The notes: generated by a model not told the origin, from the sequence alone. 64,000 bases of DNA from Halomonas denitrificans (GCA_019800895.1 JAHVKF010000002.1:868001-932000); one strand, 5' to 3'; shown: positions 7,973-16,742, numbered from the stretch's first letter. Numbers and translations: made by a program.

Positions 7973-8887
7973 ATGGACTACCTCAGGACCCCCGACGATC
8001 GCTTCGAAGGCCTGCCCGACTGGCCCTTCGATCCGAACTATCTCCATGTCGACGACACGGAGGGCGGGCGGCTGCGCGTGCACTACGTCGACGAGGGGCC
8101 GCACGATGCCGATCCGATCCTCCTGCTCCACGGCGAACCGACCTGGAGCTACCTCTACCGCCACATGATCCCGCCGCTGGTCGACGCCGGCCATCGCGTG
8201 ATCGCGCCCGACCTGGTCGGCTTCGGCCGCTCCGACAAGCCGGCGCGGCAGCAGGATTACAGCTACGCGCGCCACGCGCGCTGGCTGGCCTCGACCATCG
8301 CCCAGCTCGAACTCACCCGCATCACCCTGTTCTGCCAGGACTGGGGTGGCCTGCTCGGCCTGCGTCTGGTCGGCGAGAAGCCGTCGCGCTATGCCCGGGT
8401 GGTGGCCGCCAACACCTTCCTGCCGACCGGTGACGAACCGGTCGGCGAAGCCTTCGAGCAGTGGCGTGCGTTCTCGCAGTCGGTGCCGGAATTCCCGGCC
8501 GGCGCCATCGTCGACAAGGGCACGGTCCGCTCGTTGAGTGCGGCCGAGCAGGCGGCCTACGATGCACCGTTTCCCGAAGAGACCTTCAAGGCCGGGGCGC
8601 GGCGCTTTCCGATGCTGGTGCCCGTGCGGAAGGACGACCCGGAAGCCGAGACCAACCGCGACGCCTGGAGCGCGCTGGCGCGCTTCGACCGGCCATTCCT
8701 GACCGCCTTCGGCGACAGCGACCCGATCACTCGCGGCGCGGACCGCATCCTGCAGCAGCGCATCGCCGGCGCGGCCGGGCAGGCCCACGAGACGGTCGAG
8801 GCCGCCGGCCACTTCCTGCAGGAAGACCAGGGTCCGCGCCTGGCTGAAATCATCGTGAACCTGATCGATACTACGCCTGTACCCTGA
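7973..8887 (+). CDS. Haloalkane dehalogenase (HLD-I type alpha/beta hydrolase)
   Basis: A 304-residue hydrolase predicted to split carbon-halogen bonds to give an alcohol and halide. The HGEPTWSYLYR oxyanion block with E55, the nucleophile D123 followed by halide-binding W124 in CQDWGG, the acid at D248/D250 in FGDSDPIT and the base H280 in GHFLQED form the complete set expected for subfamily I enzymes. Epoxide hydrolases share the fold but lack the D-W pair. The gene starts 33 bp after the dehydrogenase, probably in the same transcript. The natural substrate is unknown; many such genes lie outside pollutant-degrading operons. Confidence 0.88.
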   Translation: MDYLRTPDDRFEGLPDWPFDPNYLHVDDTEGGRLRVHYVDEGPHDADPILLLHGEPTWSYLYRHMIPPLVDAGHRVIAPDLVGFGRSDKPARQQDYSYARHARWLASTIAQLELTRITLFCQDWGGLLGLRLVGEKPSRYARVVAANTFLPTGDEPVGEAFEQWRAFSQSVPEFPAGAIVDKGTVRSLSAAEQAAYDAPFPEETFKAGARRFPMLVPVRKDDPEAETNRDAWSALARFDRPFLTAFGDSDPITRGADRILQQRIAGAAGQAHETVEAAGHFLQEDQGPRLAEIIVNLIDTTPVP

Positions 8888-8900
8888 TCCTGCCGATCCG

Positions 8901-9659
8901 ATGCCCGAGACCGCCGGCCGCTTCCTCCGCCCCCCGTTTCCGCCCGCTCGATCCGCCGCGTGCTTCTGCGGCAGCGGTCGACGGTTCAAGCACTGCTGCG
9001 GATGCACCGGCGCCGACCGGTCGACGCCGGCCGGCATCGGCATCGTGCCCGACTTCCTCGACGCGGCGACCTGCCGGTCGATGGTCGAGCATGCCGGCAG
9101 CTGCCGCTCGGAACGCCTGAAGGTCATCGACCCACAGCGGTCCACGCCCGGCAAGGTGGTGTCGAAGGACGACGATCGCCGGGTCACCGAATGGGTCGAG
9201 CTGGGCGACCGGCAGGCCGAACTCGATCGCTGGGTCGTGCGTGCCCTGACCGAGACCATCGCGCCGGTCTGCAAGCGGTCCTTTGCCTGGTTCGAGCGGC
9301 CCCACGTGCTCAAGTACCGGCCCGGCGGGTTCTACGAGGGCCACGCCGACAGCGACCACGTCGACCCGAACACGGGCCGCTGGCAGAAGGTGCTGGACCG
9401 CGACGTCAGCCTGCTGATCTACCTCAACGACGGCTTCGAGGGCGGCACGCTGCACTTCGAGCACTTCGAGTTCACGCTGCAGCCGAAGCCCGGCATGCTG
9501 GTCTGGTTTCCGTCGGACGTCCGCTACAAGCACACCGCGCGGCCGGTCACCGACGGCCTGCGCTACGCGGTGGTCAGCTGGGCGGCCTTCGACGACGAGC
9601 CGCGGGTCAAGGACGCACCGCCGCGCAGCGCGGTCGGGCTGCCCCGGCCGGGCGAGTGA
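8901..9659 (+). CDS. SEC-C motif / 2OG-Fe(II) oxygenase fusion, copy 1
   Basis: A 252-residue protein. Residues 21-33 carry the SEC-C zinc motif (C21, C23, H31-C32-C33), and residues 130-232 hold a prolyl-4-hydroxylase-like 2-oxoglutarate dioxygenase: iron ligands H148, D150 and H211, and the 2OG-binding R221. The zinc knuckle is normally seen in SecA and in proteins that touch ribosomes or chaperones, so a protein substrate such as a ribosomal or translation protein is plausible but inferred. A close paralogue follows 31 bp downstream with identical residue spacing. The dehalogenase gene ends 13 bp upstream. Confidence 0.85.
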   Translation: MPETAGRFLRPPFPPARSAACFCGSGRRFKHCCGCTGADRSTPAGIGIVPDFLDAATCRSMVEHAGSCRSERLKVIDPQRSTPGKVVSKDDDRRVTEWVELGDRQAELDRWVVRALTETIAPVCKRSFAWFERPHVLKYRPGGFYEGHADSDHVDPNTGRWQKVLDRDVSLLIYLNDGFEGGTLHFEHFEFTLQPKPGMLVWFPSDVRYKHTARPVTDGLRYAVVSWAAFDDEPRVKDAPPRSAVGLPRPGE

Positions 9660-9690
9660 CGATCGCGCGCCGGATCCTGGAGGAACGCCG

Positions 9691-10434
9691 ATGACCGACG
9701 GACCGGACTTTCCCTTCCGCGAACCGTTTCCGCCGGGCCGGACCGCGCCGTGCTTCTGCGGAAGTGGCCAACGATTCAAGCATTGCTGCGTCGCGGCCGG
9801 GCGGGAAGGGCGGGTGCCGCACGGCATCGGCATCGTTCCGGACTTCCTCGATGAAGCCGAGTGCAAGGCGATCTGCGACGAGTTGAAGGACCGTCCTTCC
9901 GAACGGCTCCTTGCCGTCGACCACCAGCGCTCGAACGCCGAGCGCACGGTGCGCAAGCTCGACGATCGGCGGGTCACGGATCGGGTCGAGGTCGGCGACC
10001 TGCAGGCCCGGCTCGACGGCTGGGTCGAGCGCGCCCTGGCCGAGCGGATCGGGCCGGCCGTCGGCCGCGAGTTCGCGTGGTACGAAGAGCCCTACGTACT
10101 CAAGTACAACCCGAGTGGCTTCTTCGTCTCCCACGCCGACAGCGACACGATCGACCCCGCGGCAGGGCGCTGGAAGAAGGTGCTGGACCGCGACGTCAGC
10201 CTGCTGATCTACCTCAACGACGAATACACCGGCGGCCGCCTCGACTTCGAGCACTTCGAGTTCTCGCTGCGGCCGAAGGCTGGCATGCTGGTCCATTTCC
10301 CCTCCGACATGCGCTACCAGCACGCCGCGCGACCGGTCGAGTCCGGCCTGCGCTTCGCGATCGTCAGCTGGGCCGCGTTCACCGATTCGAAGCGGGTCAA
10401 GACGCGACCGCCCGACGAGGCGAAGATGCTCTGA
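9691..10434 (+). CDS. SEC-C motif / 2OG-Fe(II) oxygenase fusion, copy 2
   Basis: A 247-residue paralogue of the preceding gene with the same numbering of key residues: C21, C23, H31-C32-C33 for zinc; H148, D150, H211 and R221 for the oxygenase. GGAGGA precedes the ATG by 7 bases. The core around residues 162-177 is identical at DNA level to copy 1 over 48 bp (10175-10222 against 9385-9432), while the termini have diverged, which points to gene conversion or strong constraint. Function is as for copy 1; why two are kept is unknown. Confidence 0.85.
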   Translation: MTDGPDFPFREPFPPGRTAPCFCGSGQRFKHCCVAAGREGRVPHGIGIVPDFLDEAECKAICDELKDRPSERLLAVDHQRSNAERTVRKLDDRRVTDRVEVGDLQARLDGWVERALAERIGPAVGREFAWYEEPYVLKYNPSGFFVSHADSDTIDPAAGRWKKVLDRDVSLLIYLNDEYTGGRLDFEHFEFSLRPKAGMLVHFPSDMRYQHAARPVESGLRFAIVSWAAFTDSKRVKTRPPDEAKML

Positions 10435-10478
10435 TCATCGATGCGCTCGACGCACCGACACGCACCGGGAGCCACTGG

Positions 10479-10898
10479 ATGACCAACAAGACCGTACCGA
10501 CCGACGCCAGCGTACAGGCCTACCTCGACGCCATCGACGACCCCTCGCGCCGCGCCGATTGCGACCGGCTCGTTGAACTGATGCAACGAGTGACCGGCGA
10601 GCCGCCGACGATGTGGGGCCCGTCGATCATCGGCTTCGGCAGCTACCACTATGTCTACGACTCCGGCCGCGAGGGCGATATGTGCCTGACCGGCTTTTCG
10701 TCGCGCAAGACCGCGCTCTCGATCTACGTGATCAGCGGCTTCGAAGACCGACCGGAACTCATGGAGCGCCTGGGGACGTACAAGACCGGCAAGAGTTGCC
10801 TGTACGTCAAGCGATTGGAGGATGTCGATCTCGATGTGCTCGAAGCGTTGGTCCGGGATTCGGTCGCGGAACTTCGCAAGCGCTATCCGCCGGCCTGA
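10479..10898 (+). CDS. DUF1801 domain protein
   Basis: A 139-residue soluble protein of the DUF1801 (YdhG-like) family, recognised by MWGPSIIGFGSYHYVYDSG, the GDMCLTGFSSRKTALSIYV strand pair, and KTGKSCLYVKRLEDVDLDVL. The biochemical role of the family is not established. ATG 10479 is chosen as the first start after the preceding oxygenase stop that gives a normal family N-terminus. The 3' end overlaps the convergent PsiE-like gene by 16 bp (10883-10898). Confidence 0.85.
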   Translation: MTNKTVPTDASVQAYLDAIDDPSRRADCDRLVELMQRVTGEPPTMWGPSIIGFGSYHYVYDSGREGDMCLTGFSSRKTALSIYVISGFEDRPELMERLGTYKTGKSCLYVKRLEDVDLDVLEALVRDSVAELRKRYPPA

Positions 10899-11329
10899 AT
10901 CTCGCCCTTCCGGTTGACCCGGATCCGCAGCATGATCAGCGCCGCGCCGGCCAGCAGCAGGATGGCGGCGGCCTCGTACAGCACCGCCTGCGGGGCCATG
11001 TCCTTGCCCTGCAGCACGATCAGCCGCGAGAGCGCGGTGATGGCGATGAAGATCGGGTACATGAACGGCGACCCCACACCCGTGTAGAACACCGCGATCA
11101 TCGCCAGAACCTCGGTGTAGAGGAACATCAGCAGGATGTCGGCCAGGGTGATGTCGCGCAGTTCGACCACCCGGAGGATCTCGATGCCGGCCGCGCCGAG
11201 GGTCATCAGGGCGGTGACGATCAGCAGGCCCTTCTCGATGTAGCCGAAGCCGGCCATGGCCACGCGGTCGGCGGCCGCGTTCGCGGCGAGATCGCCGGCG
11301 GCGGGGGTCTGTTCCTGTTCGGCCGACAT
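10883..11329 (-). CDS. PsiE-family (phosphate-starvation-inducible E-like) membrane protein
   Basis: A 148-residue protein with four predicted membrane helices, at roughly residues 33-52, 63-84, 88-108 and 115-135. The block LLIVTALMTLGAAGIEILRVVELRDITLADILLMFLYTEVLAMI matches the PsiE family. The family name comes from phosphate-starvation induction in E. coli, but its function is unknown. It is transcribed alone on the minus strand, convergent with the DUF1801 gene and divergent from the exported hydrolase at 11520. Confidence 0.8.
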   Translation of the reverse strand: MSAEQEQTPAAGDLAANAAADRVAMAGFGYIEKGLLIVTALMTLGAAGIEILRVVELRDITLADILLMFLYTEVLAMIAVFYTGVGSPFMYPIFIAITALSRLIVLQGKDMAPQAVLYEAAAILLLAGAALIMLRIRVNRKGEIQAGG

Positions 11330-11519
11330 GGCTCTCTCCCTGGCGTGTCTCGTGACGGGCCTGTTTCGGCGCCGGCCTGGCTCGGCACGGGCCTGTTTGC
11401 ACGACTCTAGCAGTGGGGGGTGACGAGCGCCAATGCCGGCGTTCCGTCACATCTCGCCGCACCCTGCGTCTCTTGTCTTCGAACCCTCTTCGAAATCCAA
11501 TTCGAAACCGGAGACGCCC

Positions 11520-12446
11520 ATGCACCGCACCCTCTTACCGCTGATTCAACGTTCGATCCTGCTCCTCGCCCTTGCGCTGGCCTTTGTTGCGACCCCGCCG
11601 GCCCTCGGCGCCGACGACCCGCGCCCGTACCGGGTCGACACCGCCGGCGAGGGTCGCTCGATCTGGCTGATTCCCGGCCTGTCCAACCCCGGCCACGTCT
11701 GGGACGACCTGGCCGGGCGCCTGCGTGCGGCCGGCTACCGCACCTACGTGCTCACACTCGCCGGCTTCGCCGGTGTGCCGGCCGTTCACGGCGACGGGCC
11801 GTTCCTGCCGCGCGTCCGCGACGCGCTGGCCGACGATCTTGCGGCCGAATTCGAAGAGAACCCCGGCGCGCCGCCGGTGGTCATCGGCCACTCGCTGGGC
11901 GGCTTCCTGGCGTTCTGGCTGGCGGCGACCGAGCACCAGCACCTGGCCGGCGCGATCGCCGTCGACGGCGTGCCGTACCTGGCCGCGCTGGGCAACGCCG
12001 AGGCGACCCCGGAGAGGCAGCGCGGGGCCGCCGACCAGCTGGCCGCGTTCATGGCCAGCCTGACGCCCGAGCAGTTCGCGCAGCAGAACCGGATGAGCCT
12101 GCAGGGCATGGTCGTCGACCCCGAGGCGCGGCAGCGGGTCGGCGACGACAGCGTCCGCTCGGATCCCGCGACGGTCGGCCGCGCCGTGGCCGAGATGCTG
12201 ACCACCGACCTACGCCCCCTGATGTCCGACGTCGAGGTGCCGGTGCTGCTGGTGCAGGCCGCCGACAGCGGCGCGAACGACGCCATGCGCGCCGCCTACG
12301 CCGCGCAGGTCGACGCCATCCCGGACCACCGCCACGTGGTCGCCGAGCAGGGCCGCCACTTCGTCCAGCTCGACGACCCTGAGTTCCTGGCCGGCGAAGT
12401 GCTGGAATTTCTCGCCCGCATCGAGCAGGATGCCGGCGATGAGTGA
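11520..12446 (+). CDS. Exported alpha/beta hydrolase
   Basis: A 308-residue serine hydrolase with a signal peptide (residues 1-30, ending PPALGA). The nucleophile elbow is GHSLGG with S125, preceded by the oxyanion strand IWLIPGLSNPGHVWDDL, and the C-terminal base is the His in EQGRHFVQLDDP. Substrate is unknown. ATG 11520 has GGAGA 6 bases upstream and gives a clean signal peptide, so I prefer it to 11433. Its stop overlaps the start of the sigma factor gene, so both are probably translated from one message. Confidence 0.85.
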   Translation: MHRTLLPLIQRSILLLALALAFVATPPALGADDPRPYRVDTAGEGRSIWLIPGLSNPGHVWDDLAGRLRAAGYRTYVLTLAGFAGVPAVHGDGPFLPRVRDALADDLAAEFEENPGAPPVVIGHSLGGFLAFWLAATEHQHLAGAIAVDGVPYLAALGNAEATPERQRGAADQLAAFMASLTPEQFAQQNRMSLQGMVVDPEARQRVGDDSVRSDPATVGRAVAEMLTTDLRPLMSDVEVPVLLVQAADSGANDAMRAAYAAQVDAIPDHRHVVAEQGRHFVQLDDPEFLAGEVLEFLARIEQDAGDE

Positions 12447-13572
12447 GGTCACCGCACTGGTCCAGCGACACCTGCCGGCCGCGCGTTCGGGCGACCGCCG
12501 CGCCTTCGCCGCGCTGGTGGCCGCCACCCAGGGCACGGTGGCCAGCATCGCGCTGGCGATCGTACGCGACGTGCAGCACAGCGAGGACGTCGCCCAGGAG
12601 GTGTATCTGCAGGTCTGGAGCAAGCTCGACGAGCTGCGCAACCCCGACAGCTTCCTGCCTTGGCTGCGCGAGATGACCCGCAATCGCTCGCTCGACTTCC
12701 TGCGCCGGCGCAAGGTGCGCCCGGGCGACATTCCCAACGAAGACCCCGAGGCCCGGCTGGCCCAGCTGGCCGCTTCGGACCGCACTGCGGACGTCGTCGA
12801 AGAGGACGAGCGCGCCGCTGCGCTCGAGCAGGCCTTCGACGCACTGCCGCCCGAGGCGCGCGAAGTGCTGGCGCTGTACTACCGGGAAGGCGAGTCCACG
12901 GCCCAGGTCGCCTCGCTGCTGGGCCTGCGGCCAGCCACGGTTCGCCAGCGCCTGTCGCGAGCGCGCAAGGCGCTGGCGGCCGGGGTCGAACAGGCGCTTG
13001 CCAGCAACCTGGTCCGCACCGCGCCCGGCGCGGCGTTCACCGCCGGCATCGCCGCGCTGCTGACGACCGCATCGCCGCCGGCCGCGGCCGCCGCCGTGGC
13101 GGCAGGCCTGGGCAGCAAGTCGCTGATCAAGCTGTTCGCGACCGCCGGTCTCGGCGTCGCCCTCGCGCTGCTCGGCGGCATCGCCGGCGTGGTGATGGGC
13201 ATCCGCCCGCACCTGAAGACCGCCTTCGACGAGCGCGAGCGGCTCGAGCTGCTGGCGCACCGTCGAAAAGGCGTGGCGGCGGTCGTGTTTGCCGTCGGCG
13301 GCTTCACCGCCTCGGCCTTCGTGCCGGGCGCGTGGCTTCCGATCGCCGTGTTCGTGCTGTTCTTCGGCGTCATCGGCTACCAGTCGGCGGTGGCCATCCC
13401 GCGCACGCTCGCCCGCCGCATGGCCCACGAGCTGGCAGTGGACCCGACCGCCCCCGCGCGCCACCGCCGCCAGCGCATCTGGTGCTGGGTCGGCCTCATC
13501 GGCGGTGGTCTGTCCGGCTTCGGCGGCCTGATCGCCGGGCTGGTGTCGTCGGGGCGTCTGCCGCTGGGTTGA
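12439..13572 (+). CDS. ECF-type sigma factor with C-terminal membrane domain
   Basis: A 377-residue fusion. Residues 18-92 are sigma region 2 (AFAALVAATQ, DVQHSEDVAQEVYLQVW, FLPWLREMTRNRSLDFLRRRK), and 126-181 are region 4 with a helix-turn-helix (ESTAQVASLLGLRPATVRQRLSRAR). After an Ala-rich link, four hydrophobic helices follow at about 232-254, 278-295, 299-316 and 347-369. ATG 12439 is preferred because AGGA lies 8 bases before it. No separate anti-sigma gene follows, so the membrane part may tether or control the sigma part; that is inference. The preceding exported hydrolase is translationally coupled to it. Confidence 0.85.
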   Translation: MSEVTALVQRHLPAARSGDRRAFAALVAATQGTVASIALAIVRDVQHSEDVAQEVYLQVWSKLDELRNPDSFLPWLREMTRNRSLDFLRRRKVRPGDIPNEDPEARLAQLAASDRTADVVEEDERAAALEQAFDALPPEAREVLALYYREGESTAQVASLLGLRPATVRQRLSRARKALAAGVEQALASNLVRTAPGAAFTAGIAALLTTASPPAAAAAVAAGLGSKSLIKLFATAGLGVALALLGGIAGVVMGIRPHLKTAFDERERLELLAHRRKGVAAVVFAVGGFTASAFVPGAWLPIAVFVLFFGVIGYQSAVAIPRTLARRMAHELAVDPTAPARHRRQRIWCWVGLIGGGLSGFGGLIAGLVSSGRLPLG

Positions 13573-13633
13573 GCACGGACTGCCGTGCGTGACCTGCCCG
13601 AGAGGGTGGTGCGGTCACGGCGAGGTCGTGGTG

Positions 13634-13975
13634 CTACAGCATCCCCAGCACGGCCTGCATCTTCTTGTCGATCAAGGCCATCTCCGGCTCATCGAGCCGG
13701 GCCAGCGGCCCGTCGCTGAACCGGCCGGTGTCCAGGGACTGGATCTTGTCGATCATCACCCACGAGGATTTGCGCAGGCGTCCGCGCGGCGGCACTTCGA
13801 CGCGCAGGGCATCCGCGCCGGCCCAGAGTTGTGAGGTCAGCGGCAGTACGATCAGGGTTCCGGGCGATTCCAGGGTCAACCAGTCGGCCTGGACGATCAC
13901 GCACGGCCTCGCTTTGCCGACTTCCCGCCCTCGAAAGGGCTTGAAGCTCGCGACCCAAACCTCGCCGCGCTGCAT
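13634..13975 (-). CDS. PemK/MazF-family toxin (endoribonuclease)
   Basis: A 113-residue toxin of the MazF/PemK fold, expected to cleave mRNA in a sequence-specific way. Conserved features are the opening MQRGEVWVASF, the KARPCVIVQADW block carrying the active-site arginine, LIVLPLTSQ, and the RKSSWVMIDKIQSLD strand, which has Ser in place of the usual Thr. It begins 2 bp after the antitoxin stop on the minus strand, the classic antitoxin-first order. The 5'-proximal antitoxin is expected to neutralise it and to repress the pair. All core motifs are intact, so it is probably active. Confidence 0.92.
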   Translation of the reverse strand: MQRGEVWVASFKPFRGREVGKARPCVIVQADWLTLESPGTLIVLPLTSQLWAGADALRVEVPPRGRLRKSSWVMIDKIQSLDTGRFSDGPLARLDEPEMALIDKKMQAVLGML

Positions 13976-13977
13976 TC

Positions 13978-14280
13978 TCAGTCCCACCACCGCTCTTCGG
14001 GATCGACCCCCGCGGCACGCTCTTCGGTGTCGATGTTCTCCAGCCAGTCCTCGACACCCTCCTCGGCGACGGCGGTGGCCTCGCCCTTCGCGTCGGGATC
14101 CGAGTACAGCGCCCTGGCCGCCCGGCGCATTTCCGCCACGACCCGTTCCTTCTGCTTGCGCGTGAGGTAGTCGCCGACCGCCTCGCGCACGAGCTCCGAG
14201 CGGCTGCGCGCGGTCCGCCGCATCTCTTCGTCCAGCTTCTTCTCGACGTCCGGCGGCAGGCGTACGCTGATGTTGGCCAT
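13978..14280 (-). CDS. Ribbon-helix-helix antitoxin
   Basis: A 100-residue antitoxin. Residues 1-45 form an RHH (CopG/Arc-type) DNA-binding domain: the beta strand MANISVRLPP, then DVEKKLDEEMRRTARSRSELVREAV. The acidic C-terminus, residues 60-100 (DPDAKGEATAVAEEGVEDWL), probably wraps and blocks the toxin. It is the first gene of the pair with the PemK/MazF toxin. Upstream on the minus strand an A+T-rich stretch around 14290-14325 contains TGTATTACG and imperfect dyads such as GTACACTTCGTGACAC, a fair candidate for the autoregulated promoter. Confidence 0.9.
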   Translation of the reverse strand: MANISVRLPPDVEKKLDEEMRRTARSRSELVREAVGDYLTRKQKERVVAEMRRAARALYSDPDAKGEATAVAEEGVEDWLENIDTEERAAGVDPEERWWD

Positions 14281-14408
14281 GTGCGACACATTGCGTAATA
14301 CAAAACGTGTCACGAAGTGTACTCGGCTGGGCGCGCCGTCGCAATTTCTTGGGCAATGACGATCGCAAGCGCTCGTCCGTGCAGCAGGCCAGGCGGGGGT
14401 TGGAGCGC

Positions 14409-14605
14409 CGAGGCGTACGGGCGCCTCGTGGTCTCGCGGTGCGGAGCGCGTTCGGTTCGGAGGTGACGTGATTCGCGGTCCGCGAACCGAGGGCAGTGGC
14501 CCAAGCCACGGCCGAGGGCCGCGGACCGCTAAGCGCGGTGCCTCCGAGCGAACCTGAAAGGGCGATTTATCGTCGCGCCCGTGCAGCGGGGCAACGAGGT
14601 GCCCC
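14409..14605. repeat. Dense cluster of inverted repeats between antitoxin and recG
   Basis: At least five dyads occur here: CGAGGCG/CGCCTCG (14409-14415, 14422-14428); an outer arm GGTTCGGAGG (14454-14463) pairing with 14541-14554 with a 3-base bulge; GCGGTCCGCG/CGCGGACCGC (14475-14484, 14520-14529); an inner hairpin GTGGC-CCAA-GCCAC (14496-14509); and GGGGCA/TGCCCC (14588-14593, 14600-14605) touching the recG stop. Several nest into one long stem-loop. No open reading frame explains it. The GGGGCA hairpin may terminate recG, although a T-run is lacking. Confidence 0.75.
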
Positions 14606-16702
14606 TCAAACGTCGGCAAACTGCTCCGAATCGCCGATCCAACGTTCGATCAGCACGTCGGCCGAGTCGCGGTCCAGCTTCGCGGCCAGGGCCGGCACCT
14701 GCTCGACCCGGTCCGCGTCGCGGGCCAGGTCGGCGATGCGGAAGCGCAGCATGCCGGTCTGGCGCGTGCCGAGCACTTCCCCCGGGCCGCGCAGCTCCAG
14801 GTCGCGCTCGGCGATGCGGAAGCCATCCGTAGTTTCGCGCATGACTTCCAATCGGGCCTTGGCCAGCTCGCCGAGGGGCGGCTTGTACATCAGCACGCAG
14901 GCGGCCTGCTCGCTGCCGCGGCCAACCCGGCCGCGGAGCTGGTGCAGCTGCGAGAGCCCGAGCCGCTCGGCGTTCTCGATGATCATCAGGCCGGCGTTGG
15001 GCACGTCGACGCCGACCTCGATGACCGTCGTGGCCACCAACAGGTGGATCTCGCCGGCCTTGAAGCGCTCCATCACCGCCTGCTTGTCGCGCGCCTTCAT
15101 CCGGCCGTGTACCAGGCCGACGTCGAACTCGGGCAGTTGTTCCTTGAGCGCCTCCCAGGTGGTCTCGGCGGCCTCGGCCTCGAGCAGGTCGGACTCCTCG
15201 ATCAGCGGACAGACCCAGTAGGCCTGGTGACCGGCCGCCAGCTGCGTTCGGATCCGGTCGACCAGTTCGTCGCGGCGGTCGTCGCGGACCAGCGCGGTGG
15301 TCACCGGCTTGCGGCCCGGCGGCAGTTCGTCGATGACCGAGACTTCCAGCCCGGCGTAGGCGGTCATGGCCAGCGTGCGCGGGATCGGTGTCGCGGTCAT
15401 CACCAGCTGATGCGGAATCCGCGTGCGTCCCCGGCCCGTGGCCTCGGCCCCCTTGGCCGCCAACGCCAGCCGCTGGTGAACGCCGAAGCGGTGCTGCTCG
15501 TCGACGACCACCAGCCGCAGCCGATCGAATTCCACGCCCTCCTGGAACAGCGCGTGCGTGCCGATCGCCACCGGCGCGCCATTGGCGAGCTTCTCCAGCG
15601 CCTCGCGCCGCGCCCGGCCGCTGACCTTGCCGGCCAGCCACACGGGCTCGATGCCCAGCGGCTCGAACCAGGCCGAGAAGTTCTCGCGGTGCTGCTCGGC
15701 CAGGATCTCCGTCGGCGCGACGATCGCCGCCTGCGCCCCGGCGCCGACGGCCTGCGCCACCGCCGCGGCGGCCACCAGCGTCTTGCCCGAACCGACGTCG
15801 CCCTGCAGCAGCCGGCGCATCGGGCGCGTGCCCGAAAGGTCCTTCGAGATTTCGCCGATGACGCGCGTCTGTGCCCCGGTCGGCGTGAACGGGAACTGCG
15901 CCAGCAGTTTCGCTACCAGCCCGGCCTCGTCGTCCAGTGCATCGGCGTGCTGCTTCGCCCGGGCCCGGTTCAGGCGCGCCAGCGCCAGGTGGTGGGCCAG
16001 CAGCTCCTCCAGCGCCAGCCGCTGCACGGCCGGGTCGTAACCGTCGATGATCGCGTCCAGGTTGGCCGTCGCCGGCGGCCGGTGGACCGTGGCCAGCGCC
16101 TCGGCCAGCGTGCCGAGGCCATCGACCTTGCCCAGCGGGTCGGGCAGGGCGAGTTGCCCGTTCAACGCGCGGTCCACGGTTTCGAGAATGCGCTCGGCGA
16201 GCCGTGCCTGGCCCAGCCCGGCGGTGGTCGGATAGACCGGCGTCAGGTGGTCGGGCAGCGGCGGCTCGTGCCCTTCGCGGAGGTTCCTGCACTGCGGGTG
16301 CGCCATCTCGTAGCCTTCGGGCCCGAAGCGCACCTCGCCGAAGCAGCGCACGAGGTTGCCGACCGCGAACTGGCGCTTCTGGCTGGTGTAGAAGTTGAAG
16401 AAGCGCAGCACCACCTGGCCGCTGTCGTCGGCGACCACCACCAGCAGGCTCTTGCGGCGCGCGTAGCGCACCTCCTGGTGCGTCACGCGTCCCTGGATCT
16501 GCGCCGTGGTCGACGGCCGAAGGCGGCCGATCGGCGTGATCCGCGTCCGGTCCTCGTAGCGCAGCGGCCGGTGGAACAGAAGATCGACCTCGTCGATCAA
16601 CCCCAGCGCCTTGAACTTCGCCGCGATCGCCGGCCCGACGCCGTTCAGTTCGGAAATCGGGCGGCCTGCGCGCGCAGCCGGTTTCGACGATGGATCGGCC
16701 AT
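14606..16702 (-). CDS. recG: ATP-dependent DNA helicase RecG
   Basis: A 698-residue helicase that remodels stalled replication forks and recombination intermediates by branch migration. The N-terminal wedge/OB domain (about 60-150) is followed by Walker A GDVGSGKT (301-308), the DEQH box in VVVDEQHRFG, and the C-terminal helicase signatures VGLVHGRMKARDKQAVM, LLVATTVIEVGVDVPNA and QLRGRVGRG. Length agrees with E. coli RecG (693). ATG 16702 gives the family's normal start; longer frames only read into ridA. It is the last gene after ridA, in the usual spoT-ridA-recG order except for the block inserted upstream. Confidence 0.96.
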   Translation of the reverse strand: MADPSSKPAARAGRPISELNGVGPAIAAKFKALGLIDEVDLLFHRPLRYEDRTRITPIGRLRPSTTAQIQGRVTHQEVRYARRKSLLVVVADDSGQVVLRFFNFYTSQKRQFAVGNLVRCFGEVRFGPEGYEMAHPQCRNLREGHEPPLPDHLTPVYPTTAGLGQARLAERILETVDRALNGQLALPDPLGKVDGLGTLAEALATVHRPPATANLDAIIDGYDPAVQRLALEELLAHHLALARLNRARAKQHADALDDEAGLVAKLLAQFPFTPTGAQTRVIGEISKDLSGTRPMRRLLQGDVGSGKTLVAAAAVAQAVGAGAQAAIVAPTEILAEQHRENFSAWFEPLGIEPVWLAGKVSGRARREALEKLANGAPVAIGTHALFQEGVEFDRLRLVVVDEQHRFGVHQRLALAAKGAEATGRGRTRIPHQLVMTATPIPRTLAMTAYAGLEVSVIDELPPGRKPVTTALVRDDRRDELVDRIRTQLAAGHQAYWVCPLIEESDLLEAEAAETTWEALKEQLPEFDVGLVHGRMKARDKQAVMERFKAGEIHLLVATTVIEVGVDVPNAGLMIIENAERLGLSQLHQLRGRVGRGSEQAACVLMYKPPLGELAKARLEVMRETTDGFRIAERDLELRGPGEVLGTRQTGMLRFRIADLARDADRVEQVPALAAKLDRDSADVLIERWIGDSEQFADV

Positions 16703-16742
16703 GCCCAATCCTAGTCCCGATCCGGACCTCGATCCGTCCGAA

